Part shown: positions 21,656-34,205 of the stretch, in pieces
Position numbering within the stretch: position 1 is the first letter of the stretch
Layout: each line of letters opens with the position of its first letter
Origin: Polyodon spathula
Lineage: Eukaryota; Chordata; Actinopteri; Acipenseriformes; Polyodontidae
Direction of reading: 5' to 3'
Length of the DNA stretch: 64,000 nucleotides
NCBI RefSeq assembly: GCF_017654505.1
Contig: NC_054536.1
Span: forward strand, 93,954,359-94,018,358
Program-made: the position numbers and the translations under genes
The notes under the pieces: model-generated
Databases searched by the model: none
Told to the model about the DNA's origin: nothing
What the model saw: only the letters and a program-made list of their open reading frames with translations

Positions 21656-23756
21656 ATAGTTACTCCATCTGCTCACATGGTACACAGGTGGAAGAGTGAC
21701 TCAAGTATCACCAGGAGGAAATTGACAGTTTGAATGACCAGATTCACCCTTTCATTTTTATTTGGGGCACACATATGTCCCTTGTACCTTAAAAGGTTAA
21801 GAAGTCTTCAGTATTAAAAACAAAAACTAAAATGACACACTTATAAAGAACCTTTTGCAAACAAGTTCAGTGTTACAATTACAAATAAACCCAAACAATT
21901 GAAATATAAATAAAGTTTTTCAACCTACTGGAAAGCAAAACATTAGCATGAAGCCGATGGTCCTAATCTATTGTTGCAGAGCACCATGCACTAGAAGGAT
22001 AGCAGCTCAAAGCTCTTGAGCCAAAATAAATAAGGATGGAACTGGGAACTGTTAAAAGCCTGCTTGATTGCAGGGTATATACCAGCATTTTAATATAATG
22101 TTATTATTTAATATTAACATTAATGACAGAAATAATATTGCAACAGGACGGTTGTGGCTGTGACAAGTAAAGCAGAGACAAGTGCTAAACTCCAACATGA
22201 GCTTTATTGAAGAGGTCAAACCATACAAGCACAAGAACAGGAGCAATTTATATGACCCAAACATACAGCTGGCAAGCAGCTCAAAATATAGCTGTGGGGT
22301 CCCTGATCCTAAACCAATAGTAAAATCTTCTTAAGATACTCCACTCCCCCCTCTCCCAAATCAGCCATTCACAGACAACATTTTATAACATTCCTGCAAA
22401 AGAAGCATCGAAATAGAACACTTTTGATTGGTCAGTCCCAAACACGCAGTCCCAATCAGAACAACTTGTTTTGCAGCAGTCTTTCAATTTATAGCGCCTC
22501 TCCCCTACAATATACAAAACATCAAAAGCCAGTTTAAAAAAAGGGTGAAATTAGAACCAGACTGGTTGAAGATGTGACCTGGCATAGCAGTTTAAAGCAT
22601 GTATATTTCAGGGTTCACATGTTGTAAATAGGTAAAAGGTCATTCCTTTTTCACAGGGTTACATATTTAATTAAACAGCTGTACAGTGTAGTTGTTGATG
22701 CAGCAATACAGTCTGTAATGGGAACAGACGGCACAACCTCTAGGCTTGTTCTTTCAAGCTAGAGGGTTGCATCACCACATCTTAGCTGTAGGGGGCAGTC
22801 CCCTATCAACACTCACACAACTCTACTGCTGCCATGTGCTTTGTTTATGCATTTATGTTAGGACACTGCACTCTGATTGGTTATCATATTATTGTTAATA
22901 AAGCAATGAATAATCCTCTTCCTACACTGAAACCCTAAACCTAAGGTCACTATCCTATACTGCAGCCATTACACATCTAAAGCAGTTCATGTTTGCCAGT
23001 GAATAAGCGTTTTTGTTACTTAAAAAAAAAAAAAAAGTGACTGGCGGTGCTGACTTCCTCATTTGTCCTGACAGGAACATTCTGTGGTACCTTTGTATGC
23101 ACTGCAACATAAGGCCTTAGATTCCAGTAAATCTTATCTAATATAAATTATCATAATTTTGTAGGCCTCACACCTTCCTATTAAAAAGACTTACATGTAT
23201 TTTATTTTTATAATGTGATTCTATTTTAATATATATATATTTTTTAAGCAAGTAATGAACTAATGAACCAAATTGACCAGATATGTCTCTGCTGCAATTC
23301 TGCTGTGTGAGTCCCTCCATTTTAGTACAAGAGCTTACACGAAGGAACCAGAGAGACTGAAAAAAGGAAACTAGAAAAAAACCCCAAAAAAACCCAAAAA
23401 CAACAAAAAAACACCCTGGTTAATTAGAAGCTGAGCTAAACAGAGAGGCTTCTAGAAGTTTGAGTTCCAAACCCATAAGCTGACATCTGGTAATCGGGAA
23501 TAACCTCGGAATAATACTTTCTATTTGTGTAATACATTGGTAGTGTTTAAATGAATTCAAGTAGAACCTGGCAGGAATAACACCTAATGTACCATATGAA
23601 TATGTTTGCCAATATTTTAAAGTGTAACTGTCTTTGAGTCTCTATGTTCCTTCACAAGACATCTGTATATTTAATTTATTAGCAGCAACCATACCAAAAC
23701 AATATTATATAAACAGTCTGACTTGATAAATGACCAGTGATTGTCTCCATTCACAG
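21656..23756. other. Intergenic DNA, dispersed-repeat-like
   Basis: I recognise no gene here. The segment at about 22190-22500 (including gagctttattgaagaggtc) looks like a reversed terminal part of a retroelement but has no identifiable partner. An imperfect palindrome lies at 22733-22770. Poly(A)-rich runs occur at about 23021-23035 and 23375-23412. Confidence 0.4.
22733..22770. repeat. Imperfect palindrome
   Basis: The arms aacctctaggcttg and caagctagagggtt, separated by ttctt, are inverted copies with one missing and one extra base. It could be the end or the core of a small MITE-type element, or a hairpin-forming site. Confidence 0.4.
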
Positions 23757-24131
23757 CATGGTGTGAATCCAGTGGCTGAGCTTCCACAGTGTGATCAACA
23801 CTGTCACTCTGACTGTGAAAACGTGATAGAGCTCGCCCGACTCATAAGCCTCATTCCTGAATCAGAGCTACAGCAAGAGACTCGTCGGGACAGCCCAGGC
23901 GAGGGATCATCTGAGGGGATACTGCACACGAGGGAAGTGCTTCCTGCAGAAACAGGAACCAGTCCGAGAAGTGATGCTGCTGTGTTTCCAAATATACAAG
24001 ACAGTCCCAATGAAGAGGAAGCAATGGAACAAGGAGATCCAAGGGAATGTGTAGACATTGACAGTGATCCTATACCAGAAAGGACTAGTAAAGAGAAGTC
24101 AACTTCAGAGCTCATCAACTTACCTTCACAG
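23757..24131 (+). CDS. Unknown gene, exon A: acidic disordered linker
   Basis: This 125-codon phase-0 exon has the acceptor tctccattcacag and a strong donor (ttcacag|gtaagaag). The product begins HGVNPVAELPQCDQHC and is acidic and rich in Ser, Pro and Glu (NEEEAMEQGDPRECVDIDSD), so it is probably disordered. An in-frame ATG at 23730 (aaATGA) could instead make this the first coding exon, with the reading frame unchanged. I do not recognise the protein. Acidic linkers like this sit between plakin repeats and spectrin repeats in dystonin and MACF1, but that parallel is only positional. Confidence 0.65.
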
Positions 24132-25051
24132 GTAAGAAGCTGTAGCAAGTATTTATAGAAAAATTCAATAACGTAGCCTGACTACGCCAGAGTGGAGATC
24201 CACTCACTAAGTACGGGGGCAATTACCCACCCACACTGGTTCTTTTGTTCAGCATTGGAATGGTTGTGTGACGACTCCAGACAGGGAGAAACAGGACAAC
24301 CAGAATGCTTAAATGATTTATTTCCAGGCAGTTTACAATAAATACACAAAGCAACTATCATAAAAGTATGTAGTATAAAATGGGGGCTTTGTATAGTAAA
24401 AGAAAATACAATAAAACAATGTTAAAAACGCAAAGAGAAAATATCCAGACAGTAGATTTAAGGATGGACCGGAAAGCCAGCACAGCCTGGAAATCCTGGT
24501 AGTTTCGTTACCTTAAAATGAACAGAGCAGCAGTATCAGTTTCTGTGTATCACTGCTGCTGTGCTGACGAGACTGATTTTTAAAGCCATCTCAGATTGAT
24601 CAACAGGTGAAGTACTTAATTAGCAGGAAGCTGGTGAAAGAGGGGGGTGATTAGCAGTGACAAAAAGGTGCCACTACTCAAAATACTACACGTGAATATT
24701 ACAGAATCAGATCAACAAGCCAGTGCACAAAGCAAATGTGAATAAAATGAATAAAACATACATATAAGTGATCAAAAGAAAATGTGATTAAATTAATAAA
24801 TGTGAAAATAATAATAAAGAAAACTGCTACTACAGTTCAGCCTCACAAAGCCATGGTACACAGAGGCCTACTGGATCCATGTTTTTTGTTTAGCACTCAT
24901 ACCCTTTAATATAATAAGCCAATCTGAATTTCAGCTAATGCTTTCATTGCTTTTGTTTGAATAAAATCAAAGTGTATTGACATTGTTTCTTACACATTTT
25001 ATTACAAGGATTTAACCCTGTGCCTTACTAAGCTGAATATATCTGTTTTAG
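24132..25051 (+). other. Intron with dispersed-repeat-like segment
   Basis: This intron lies between exons A and B. The part at about 24240-24840 (ctccagacagggagaaacag..., then AT-rich) looks like a reversed LTR or other dispersed repeat, unassigned. The intron ends in atctgttttag. Confidence 0.5.
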
Positions 25052-25110
25052 GAGCAACAAGCTGAAGTTATACAAAAACTCCAAAGATCTGCCAGAAAAG
25101 AAGATAACAG
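25052..25110 (+). CDS. Unknown gene, exon B
   Basis: This 59-nt exon has the acceptor atctgttttag and the donor aacag|gtatgc. It enters in phase 0 and leaves after two bases of an Arg codon. It encodes EQQAEVIQKLQRSARKEDN plus a split R, a helical, charged segment. The donor and its downstream bases are the founder unit of the 49-bp tandem array that follows, so a dozen near-identical donors compete in the first 540 bases of the intron. Confidence 0.65.
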
Positions 25111-25660
25111 GTATGCACTATGAGATCCAGGATGTGCTGTTTCTGCTCCAGTATAACAGGTATGCACTATGAGATCCAGGATGTGCTGTTTCTGCTCCAG
25201 TATAACAGGTATGCACTATGAGATCCAGGATGTGCTGTTTCTGCTCCAGTATAACAGGTATGCACTATGAGATCCAGGATGTGCTGTTTCTGCTCCAGTA
25301 TAACAGGTATGCACTATGAGATCCAGGATGTGCTGTTTCTGCTCCAGTATAACAGGTATGCACTATGAGATCCAGGATGTGCTGTTTCTGCTCCAGTATA
25401 ACAGGTATGCACTATGAGATCCAGGATGTGCTGTTTCTGCTCCAGTATAACAGGTATGCACTATGAGATCCAGGATGTGCTGTTTCTGCTCCAGTATAAC
25501 AGGTATGCACTATGAGATCCAGGATGTGCTGTTTCTGCTCCAGTATAACAGGTATGCACTATGAGATCCAGGATGTGCTGTTTCTGCTCCAGTATAACAG
25601 GTATGCACTATGAGATCCAGGATGTGCTGTTTCTGCTCCAGTATAACAGGTATGTGATAT
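25111..25660. repeat. 49-bp minisatellite made of splice-donor copies
   Basis: Eleven 49-bp units start at 25111 and are followed by a partial twelfth at 25650. Each begins gtatgcactatgagatccag and ends ctccagtataacag. The units are nearly identical, so the expansion is recent. Every unit carries aacag|gtatg, a copy of the exon B donor, plus a pyrimidine-rich acceptor-like stretch (gctgtttctgctccag) eight bases before the next donor. Confidence 0.95.
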
Positions 25661-26125
25661 GAGATCCAAGATGGATATGTAAACAATGGTCATGTTAACA
25701 AGAATAGAGGTACAGCAGTTGGCTTTCATCACAAACCAAACTTTTTAATCTAGGCCATGTGCACATTTGTCATGGGCAAGTCTAAATGGAATCCCTTAAT
25801 TATATTTTCAATATTAGACACCATGCCTTCTGGTTTTGGATGTGGGCCATGCATTCAGGTGCATGCCAGGTTAAACACTATGTTAGGCATCATGCCTACC
25901 AGATGCAGCCTCCATGTAACTGAATGGCCGCATATTACAGTCGCTCGATTGTTGTTGTTTTCTGAATTGCCAATGGCAGGATATGCTTAGTTAGCTCTAA
26001 TAAAATAATATATATTTTTTTGCAATAGATATATTAGGCTTTGTAATTCTTGGGTTGTAAGCTTGCTGAATTCTAAATATAGGGAGCAATAGACCATTTA
26101 AGGGGAAACTGGTGTGATGCCAGTT
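25661..26125 (+). other. Intron sequence, nothing recognised
   Basis: This is an AT-rich intron portion between two minisatellites. I see no exon or repeat family. Confidence 0.5.
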
Positions 26126-27640
26126 TATCAGTAAGTTGTGTCCATGTGCAGTTTATCAGTGTGAGGGTACGTGTGCATGTGCAGTTTATCAGTGTGAGGG
26201 TACGTGTGTATGTGCAGTTTATCAGTGTGAGTGCATGTGCATGTGCAGTTTATCAGTGTGAGTGCGTGTGCATGTGCAGATTATCAGTGTGAGGGTACTT
26301 GTGCATGTGCTGTTTATCAGTGTGAGGGTACGTGTGCATGTGCAGTTTATCAGTGTGAGGGTATGTGTATGTTAGTTTATCAGTGTGAGGGTATGTGCAT
26401 GTTTTTTATCAGTGTGAGGGTATGTGCATGTGCAGTTTATCAGTGTGAGGGTTGTGTGCATGTGCAGTTTATCAGTGTGAGTGCGTGTGCATGTGCAGTT
26501 TATCAGTGTGAGGGTACGTGTGCATGTGCAGTTTATCAGTGTGAGGGTGCGTGTGCATGTGCAGTTTATCAGTGTGAGGGTGCGTGTGCATGTGCAGTTT
26601 ATCAGTGTGAGGGTACGTGTGCATGTGCAGTTTATCAGTGTGAGGGTGCGTGTGCATGTGCAGTTTATCAGTGTGAGGGTACGTGTGCATGTTTAGTTTA
26701 TCAGTGTGAGGGTACGTGTGCATGTTTAGTTTATCAGTGTGAGGGTACGTGTGCATGTGCAGTTTATCAGTGTGAGTGCGTGTGCATGTGCAGTTTATCA
26801 GTGTGAGGGTACGTGTGCATGTGCAGTTTATCAGTGTGAGGGTACGTGTGCATGTGCAGTTTATCAGTGTGAGGGTACGTGTGCATGTGCAGTTTATCAG
26901 TGTGAGGGTACGTGTGCATGTGCAGTTTATCAGTGTGAGGGTGCGTGTGCATGTGCAGTTTATCAGTGTGAGGGTGCATGTGCATGTGCAGTTTATCAGT
27001 GTGAGGGTACGTGTGCATGTGCAGTTTATCAGTGTGAGGGTGCGTGTGCATGTGCAGTTTATCAGTGTGAGGGTGCGTGTGCATGTGCAGTTTATCAGTG
27101 TGAGGGTGCGTGTGCATGTGCAGTTTATCAGTGTGAGGGTGCGTGTGCATGTGTAGTTTATCAGTGTGAGGGTACGTGTGCATGTTTAGTTTATCAGTGT
27201 GAGGGTACGTGTGCATGTTTAGTTTATCAGTGTGAGGGTACGTGTGCATGTGCAGTTTATCAGTGTGAGGGTACATGTGCATGTGCAGTTTATCAGTGTG
27301 AGGGTGCGTGTGCATGTTTAGTTTATCAGTGTGAGGGTACGTGTGCATGTGCAGTTTATCAGTGTGAGGGTGCATGTGCATGTTTAGTTTATCAGTGTGA
27401 GGGTACGTGTGTATGTGCAGTTTATCAGTGTGAGGGTGCGTGTGCATGTGCAGTTTATCAGTGTGAGGGTGCGTGTGCATGTGCAGTTTATCAGTGTGAG
27501 GGTGCGTGTGCATGTGCAGTTTATCAGTGTGAGGGTGCGTGTGCATGTGCAGTTTATCAGTGTGAGTGCGTGTGCATGTGCAGTTTATCAGTGTGAGGGT
27601 ACGTGTGCATGTTTAGTTTATCAGTGTGAGGGTGTGTGTC
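26126..27640. repeat. 33-bp minisatellite, about 45 copies
   Basis: The unit starts gtgcagtttatcagtgtgag and ends ggtacgtgtgcat, with the common variants ggtgcgtg and gtttagttt. Because 33 is divisible by three, two of the three + frames and one - frame stay open for hundreds of bases (for example a repeated CEGTCACAVYQ). These frames are a by-product of the repeat. It lies in the intron between exons B and C. Confidence 0.95.
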
Positions 27641-28071
27641 TACACTATTTTAAGTAAGGCATTTTCAATTACTATAGGTCTTTAATCAAAGCTTCATTTG
27701 AGTAACGGTAACAGTTGAAGCAGCATTTCAAATATGTTATCTATTCCTTTATAAAAATGTACCACAGTGTTGTTGCAAGATATTTTTTGCAGTTTTTCTG
27801 TCTTGCTCTTTCCATGGTTATACAATGCATTTTTCATAGTTTACCATGGTTTGCCACGTTTTTTTTTTTTTTTTGCTTTACCATAGTGCTCTGGGCTTTA
27901 CAGTGCTTACCTGTGCTTTACCATGCTTTATTACACTTTCTGATATATTTTCTTTTGCACATTGTTATTTACAATTTGTAACTGCGTTCAGTGAAACAAC
28001 GTTTACAAAGTTTGCGCAAACACTTTTATAGATTCTGGATACACTGTCTCTAATACCGGTTCTTCCATTAG
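27641..28071 (+). other. Intron sequence upstream of exon C
   Basis: This is a T-rich intronic stretch with a poly(T) run at about 27859-27874. It ends in the acceptor tcttccattag. Nothing else is seen. Confidence 0.55.
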
Positions 28072-28183
28072 GAAAGAGGATGAAGATTGGCTGCAATGGC
28101 GAGCAGAGTTTAGAGAACAGATCAAAGCTCTTCGGCACTGGCTGGAGGGGATGGAGAAGAGGCTTCCTGCTGTGGATCCTGAG
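28072..28183 (+). CDS. Unknown gene, exon C: spectrin-repeat-like helix
   Basis: This 112-nt exon completes the split Arg codon and then encodes 37 residues, KEDEDWLQWRAEFREQIKAL and then RHWLEGMEKRLPAVDPE. The pattern W..W...F...I..L..WL..ME..LP is that of helix A of a spectrin repeat, as in plakin, nesprin and dystrophin rods. The acceptor is ttccattag and the donor is gag|gttagt, and it leaves in phase 0. The phase agrees with exon B before it and with exon D at 46436. Membership of the plakin family is inference; only the spectrin-like pattern is seen. Confidence 0.7.
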
Positions 28184-29745
28184 GTTAGTTCCCTGTCCAG
28201 GGCTTTTTATGGGCTAGGGAACTACTTTTTAAAAAGCAATATTAAACAAGGACCCCCAACTAATCTCTAACAACAAAGTGAAACTGCACTGTAGTGAAAG
28301 TTGTAGTAGAAGACAGCATCTTGAATGAAATCTCAGAAATGTTGGGAACACTCTCGGCTACCACTTGTAATGCAGGCTGCTGAGTTAACGACACTGACAG
28401 CAGCATAAGACATTCACTTACATCTCAAATACAGAGCTTGCTGTTTAGTTGAATGGTAAGTCAGTCCGCTTTAGAGCCCTCGCCTTTCCATTCAATTCAA
28501 TGGGCTGAGAAGCCAATTCACTGCACTCTGTATACCACAATTTGAGAACAACTGCTGATTTGAAAACTGTTCTACTCTCAAACTGGGTAACTTAAACTAT
28601 TGACATGTAACACACCTTTTCTTTTAATACACTTTGGGGACAGGGAACACATTGTACGCATTGAAGAAAGCCTTCAATGTGCAGGAAACATACTCTGTGT
28701 AGGACACAGTGCCGACTGCAATTATTCTTCCACCATAGCAAATATTATTCATAACCAGGAAGCTTGGGTATGTACTAATAGAGTAAGTAAGTCAGAGCTT
28801 AATTATTAAAGTTGGTGCACTGCCTGTGGATATCCACCAGTCAGACAGCTTGCAAAACAGGGAAATGTGCTCTAATTGTGATGCCAAATAACCAGATGTG
28901 ACTGCGGGGGAAGATACAGCAAGATGCAACCCTGCAGACATGGTCATGGCAAGTCACGGGCCAAATCTGAGACGCTACAAACCTCTCATAGTAACTTATA
29001 TGTGTCATCTCCTGAAGCTAAAAAGTTTAGGTTGCAAGCAAGGATAACAAAGGAGAAGAAATATTCAACTAGACAATCTTCAATGCCATAAACACAAAAA
29101 CGAAGGAGAAAATAGAAATTCATATTTCATATCTTAATAATTTCTATACAAGAGCAATATTTTTTATTTAACCTCTCATTGGGTATTGCTGCTTTATCAA
29201 ATCTTTTGGAGTTCTTATTGAGACATTCCAGACCTCATGGTAACCGACAAAAACGAATTCACCAGAAAAGAAGTGGAATTGAAGTGGGAGCAAACAGTTA
29301 ACCAGAACTTCATGAATAGGGGAAACACAATAGATGCATTCCATTCTCAGCATCCTTAGATTTCATCACTGTGTAACTGTTGTTTATTTTTATTCGCTCT
29401 CTACTGTGCCTGGTCTTTCCCATCTTTGCACTTTATTTTATTTAGTGGCTGACAAGTCATTTACATTACAACACAAAGCATTATGACACTTTAACAGAGT
29501 ATAGTATTTGTAGTACTCCTGTACAGTGTAGTATATGAAGCATTTTATACAACCCCATCAGTACAGCAATGTCCCAGTATTAGAAAATATATTTTAGAAT
29601 TGCTGCATTACATTTTGGATTAGCACACACACATTTATATGCTTTTAACACAAGAGGGTGCTGTACTCAGCATGTAATCAGTGCAGCTTTTTCACTTGCT
29701 AACCAGAGGATGGGCAATTGCAGCAAGAGCAAGGAGGGGGTGGAA
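28184..29745 (+). other. Intron, unassigned
   Basis: This is the start of an 18 kb intron. It has mixed AT-rich sequence without a recognised repeat family or exon. It ends at the 85-bp array. Confidence 0.45.
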
Positions 29746-32700
29746 GGTTCAGTGTCTCTGGCAGGTCTGCACGAGGGAGAGAGGGAGGCAGAGAGAGTCA
29801 GGGTATCAGGAGCAGGGAGGAGGGGGTGTGGGTTCAGTGTCTCTGGCAGGTCTGCATGAGGGAGAGAGGGAGGCAGAGAGGGTCAGGGTATCAGGAGCAG
29901 GGAGGAGGGGGTGTGGGTTCAGTGTCTCTGGCAGGTCTGCACGAAGGAGAGAGGGAGGCAGAGAGAGTCAGGGTATCAGGAGCAGGGAGTAGGGGGTGTG
30001 GGTTCAGTGTCTCTGGCAGGTCTGCACGAGGGAGAGAGGGAGGCAGAGAGGGTCAGGGTATCAGGAGCAGGGAGGAGGGGGTGTGGGTTCAGTGTCTCTG
30101 GCAGGTCTGCACGAGGGAGAGAGGGAGGCAGAGAGAGTCAGGGTATCAGGAGCAGGGAGGAGGGGGTGGGGGTTCAGTGTCTCTGGCAGGTCTGCACGAG
30201 GGAGAGAGGGAGGCAGAGAGAGTCAGGGTATCAGGAGCAGGGAGGAGGGGGTGGAGGGGCTCAGTGTCTCTGGCAGGTCTGCACGAGGGAGAGAGGGAGG
30301 CAGAGAGAGTCAGGGTATCAGGAGCAGGGAGGAGGGGGTGGGGGTTCAGTGTCTCTGGCAGGTCTGCACGAAGGAGAGAGGGAGGCAGAGAGAGTCAGGG
30401 TATCAGGAGCAGGGAGTAGGGGGTGTGGGTTCAGTGTCTCTGGCAGGTCTGCACGAAGGAGAGAGGGAGGCAGAGAGAGTCAGGGTATCAGGAGCAGGGA
30501 GTAGGGGGTGTGGGTTCAGTGTCTCTGGCAGGTCTGCACGAGGGAGAGAGGGAGGCAGAGAGAGTCAGGGTATCAGGAGCAGGGAGTAGGGGGTGTGGGT
30601 TCAGTGTCTCTGGCAGGTCTGCACGAGGGAGAGAGGGAGGCAGAGAGAGTCAGGGTATCAGGAGCAGGGAGGAGGGGGTGTGGGTTCAGTGTCTCTGGCA
30701 GGTCTGCACGAGGGAGAGAGGGAGGCAGAGAGAGTCAGGGTATCAGGAGCAGGGAGGAGGGGGTGTGGGTTCAGTGTCTCTGGCAGGTCTGCACGAGGGA
30801 GAGAGGGAGGCAGAGAGGGTCAGGGTATCAGGAGCAGGGAGGAGGGGGTGTGGGTTCAGTGTCTCTGGCAGGTCTGGACGAGGAAGAGAGGGAGGCAGAG
30901 AGGGTCAGGGTATCAGGAGCAGGGAGGAGGGGGTGTGGGTTCAGTGTCTCTGGCAGGTCTGCACGAGGGAGAGAGGGAGGCAGAGAGAGTCAGGGTATCA
31001 GGAGCAGGGAGTAGGGGGTGTGGGTTCAGTGTCTCTGGCAGGTCTGCACGAAGGAGAGAGGGAGGCAGAGAGAGTCAGGGTATCAGGAGCAGGGAGTAGG
31101 GGGTGTGGGTTCAGTGTCTCTGGCAGGTCTGCACGAGGGAGAGAGGGAGGCAGAGAGAGTCAGGGTATCAGGAGCAGGGAGGAGGAGGTGGAGGGGCTCA
31201 GTGTCTCTGGCAGGTCTGCACGAGGGAGAGAGGGAGGCAGAGAGAGTCAGGGTATCAGGAGCAGGGAGTAGGGGGTGTGGGTTCAGTGTCTCTGGCAGGT
31301 CTGCACGAAGGAGAGAGGGAGGCAGAGAGAGTCAGGGTATCAGGAGCAGGGAGTAGGGGGTGTGGGTTCAGTGTCTCTGGCAGGTCTGCACGAAGGAGAG
31401 AGGGGAGCAGAGAGAGTCAGGGTATCAGGAGCAGGGAGTAGGGGGTGTGGGTTCAGTGTCTCTGGCAGGTCTGCACGAGGGAGAGAGGGAGGCAGAGAGA
31501 GTCAGGGTATCAGGAGCAGGGAGTAGGGGGTGTGGGTTCAGTGTCTCTGGCAGGTCTGCACGAAGGAGAGAGGGAGGCAGAGAGAGTCAGGGTATCAGGA
31601 GCAGGGAGTAGGGGGTGTGGGTTCAGTGTCTCTGGCAGGTCTGCACGAGAGGGAGGCAGAGAGAGTCAGGGTATCAGGAGCAGGGAGGAGGGGGGTTCAG
31701 GTTCAGTGTCTCTGGCAGGTCTGTACGAGGAAGAGAGGGAGGCAGAGAGGGTCAGGGTATCAGGAGCAGGGAGGAGGGGGTGTGGGTTCAGTGTCTCTGG
31801 CAGGTCTGCACGAGGGAGAGAGGGAGGCAGAGAGAGTCAGGGTATCAGGAGCAGGGAGTAGGGGGTGTGGGTTCAGTGTCTCTGGCAGGTCTGCACGAGG
31901 GAGAGAGGGAGGCAGAGAGAGTCAGGGTATCAGGAGCAGGGAGGAGGGGGTGTGGGTTCAGTGTCTCTGGCAGGTCTGCACGAGGGAGAGAGGGAGGCAG
32001 AGAGGGTCAGGGTATCAGGAGCAGGGAGGAGGGGGTGGAGGTGGGTTCAGTGTCTCTGGCAGGTCTGCACGAGGGAGAGAGGGAGGCAGAGAGGGTCAGG
32101 GTATCAGGAGCAGGGAGGAGGGGGTGTGGGTTCAGTGTCTCTGGCAGGTCTGCACGAGGGAGAGAGGGAGGCAGAGAGAGTCAGGGTATCAGGAGCAGGG
32201 AGGAGGGGGTGTGGGTTCAGTGTCTCTGGCAGGTCTGCACGAGGGAGAGAGGGAGGCAGAGAGAGTCAGGGTATCAGGAGCAGGGAGGAGGGGGTGTGGG
32301 TTCAGTGTCTCTGGCAGGTCTGCACGAGGGAGAGAGGGAGGCAGAGAGAGTCAGGGTATCAGGAGCAGGGAGTAGGGGGTGTGGGTTCAGTGTCTCTGGC
32401 AGGTCTGCACGAGGGAGAGAGGGAGGCAGAGAGAGTCAGGGTATCAGGAGCAGGGAGGAGGGGGTGTGGGTTCAGTGTCTCTGGCAGGTCTGCACGAGGG
32501 AGAGAGGGAGGCAGAGAGAGTCAGGGTATCAGGAGCAGGGAGGAGGGGGTGTGGGTTCAGTGTCTCTGGCAGGTCTGTACGAGGAAGAGAGGGAGGCAGA
32601 GAGGGTCAGGGTATCAGGAGCAGGGAGGAGGGGGTGTGGGTTCAGTGTCTCTGGCAGGTCTGCACGAAGGGAGAGAGGGAGGCAGAGAGGGTCAGGGTAT

Positions 32701-32918
32701 CAGGAGCAGGGAGGAGGGGGTGTGGGTTCAGTGTCTCTGGCAGGTCTGTACGAGGGAGAGAGGGAGGCAGAGAGGGTCAGGGTATCAGGAGCAGGGAGGA
32801 GGGGGTGGGGGTTCAGTGTCTCTGGCAGGTCTGTACGAGGGAGAGAGGGAGGCAGAGAGGGTCAGGGTATCAGGAGCAGGGAGGAGGGGGTGGGGGTTCA
32901 GTGTCTCTGGCAGGTCTG
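29746..32918. repeat. 85-bp purine-rich minisatellite, about 37 copies
   Basis: The unit begins ggttcagtgtctctggcagg and ends in a purine tract (gggaggagggggtgtg). Copies differ by a few substitutions (gagagggtc/gagagagtc, gggaggag/gggagtag). There are short-unit variants, for example at about 31645, and long ones, for example at about 32035. No stop occurs in any + frame of most units, and because 85 is not a multiple of three the frames rotate, giving open frames up to 438 codons that are not genes. Confidence 0.96.
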
Positions 32919-34205
32919 TGAGATGAGCTGAAACAGCCGCCAGTTTCTTTTGTATGGTTCTATGCAGGGAGGATTCAGAGCAGACCTACAACAGAGGCCC
33001 CCTGCACACATGAGAGCACAGTCTGAAAAGGAATTAGGGTTGATTTGTGGATCAGAAGGAGAAATAAGCTGAATCTGACAGATGGAGCTCTGATGAGCCC
33101 TGAAAAGGTTTTAAAAAAATAACAATTTAGCCTTAACTTATTACTCATTACTCGTTACTTCAGAAAAAAAAAAAATTATATAAGGTCTTTGCTTATTACT
33201 CAATAAAACAAAGTAGCAGGCTGTATTACTTGTTACATATTACTCGTATTTCTTTGTCTCGTCTTGTCCTGTGAAAAAAAAAAAATAGTTGTGACTATGA
33301 TTTACTATTGTACTGTGTGTCTGGTAATTAATTTAATAAATGTGTCAATCAGGTTTTTACCATTTTTGTAGTATAAATACATTTCATTTTTGGCATATAA
33401 ACAATGTACTGTTTATTTCCTGACTCAATAATTTCACATTATGAAAATCATAGAAACGTTACAATTTAATAAAACCATGAATACCAAATCAACAATAAGA
33501 ACATAAAAAATATAGAAAAACGAACTTTGTGGTGATAAAGCAGTAAATGTAAAATGATGGAGTGATGCAATGCATGTGGCCACCACTGTGTAAGCAAGCA
33601 AACAAACAAATAAGAGCGGTACACAGTCAAGTAAACCTCCTCTTCATCTTGTCCTATTAAACTTAAAAATATGCAGTGGTAGAAATGCTTCCTGTGTTTC
33701 TGAAGTGTATCGTTAAAATTGACATGTAGAGTAGAGGCATGCTCAAGCCAAAATTTAAAACCTGATCTGAACCTGATCTCCTCTAATATATTCCTAACAT
33801 ATGCTATTGAAACCAAGTGCCTTCAGTGTAGAGCATTCCCGATTTCCAGTTAAAATGTAAATAAATAAAGAAGAAAATCACTCTCAATTATCCTCCTCAT
33901 GTACTTCCTTTCCTAATAATCTAACATGGCATGATTTAAAAAAAACAACTACAGGCTTTGTCAAAACTGTGTTACAGAAGATACTCTTGCAAATTCACAC
34001 TCTCATTTTGGACAAGCCTTTATCATATCAAACCGCTACGTTCAACAACAAATATTATACCACGACTATGGCTTTTAAAACAGCTACAGGACTGATACAT
34101 CACTTCAGTGTGCCGCTGCAGATACTTTGCAAGACTTGCATTGTACAACGCCATTCTCCTGTTGATAGTTTTTATTTTTTATTTTAGTTTTTTTACTCCA
34201 TCAGC
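32919..34205 (+). other. Intron, unassigned AT-rich
   Basis: Poly(A) runs occur at about 33164-33174 and 33277-33287. No exon or known element is recognised. Confidence 0.45.

Noticed and set aside
26231..27657. Cys-rich repeat protein frames of 191 and 285 codons
   Set aside because: They are produced by a 33-bp tandem repeat whose length is a multiple of three. They are open on several frames at once and lie in an intron.
29681..32931. Many long open frames up to 438 codons
   Set aside because: They are rotations of one 85-bp minisatellite unit that lacks stops. There is no non-repetitive coding sequence and no domain.
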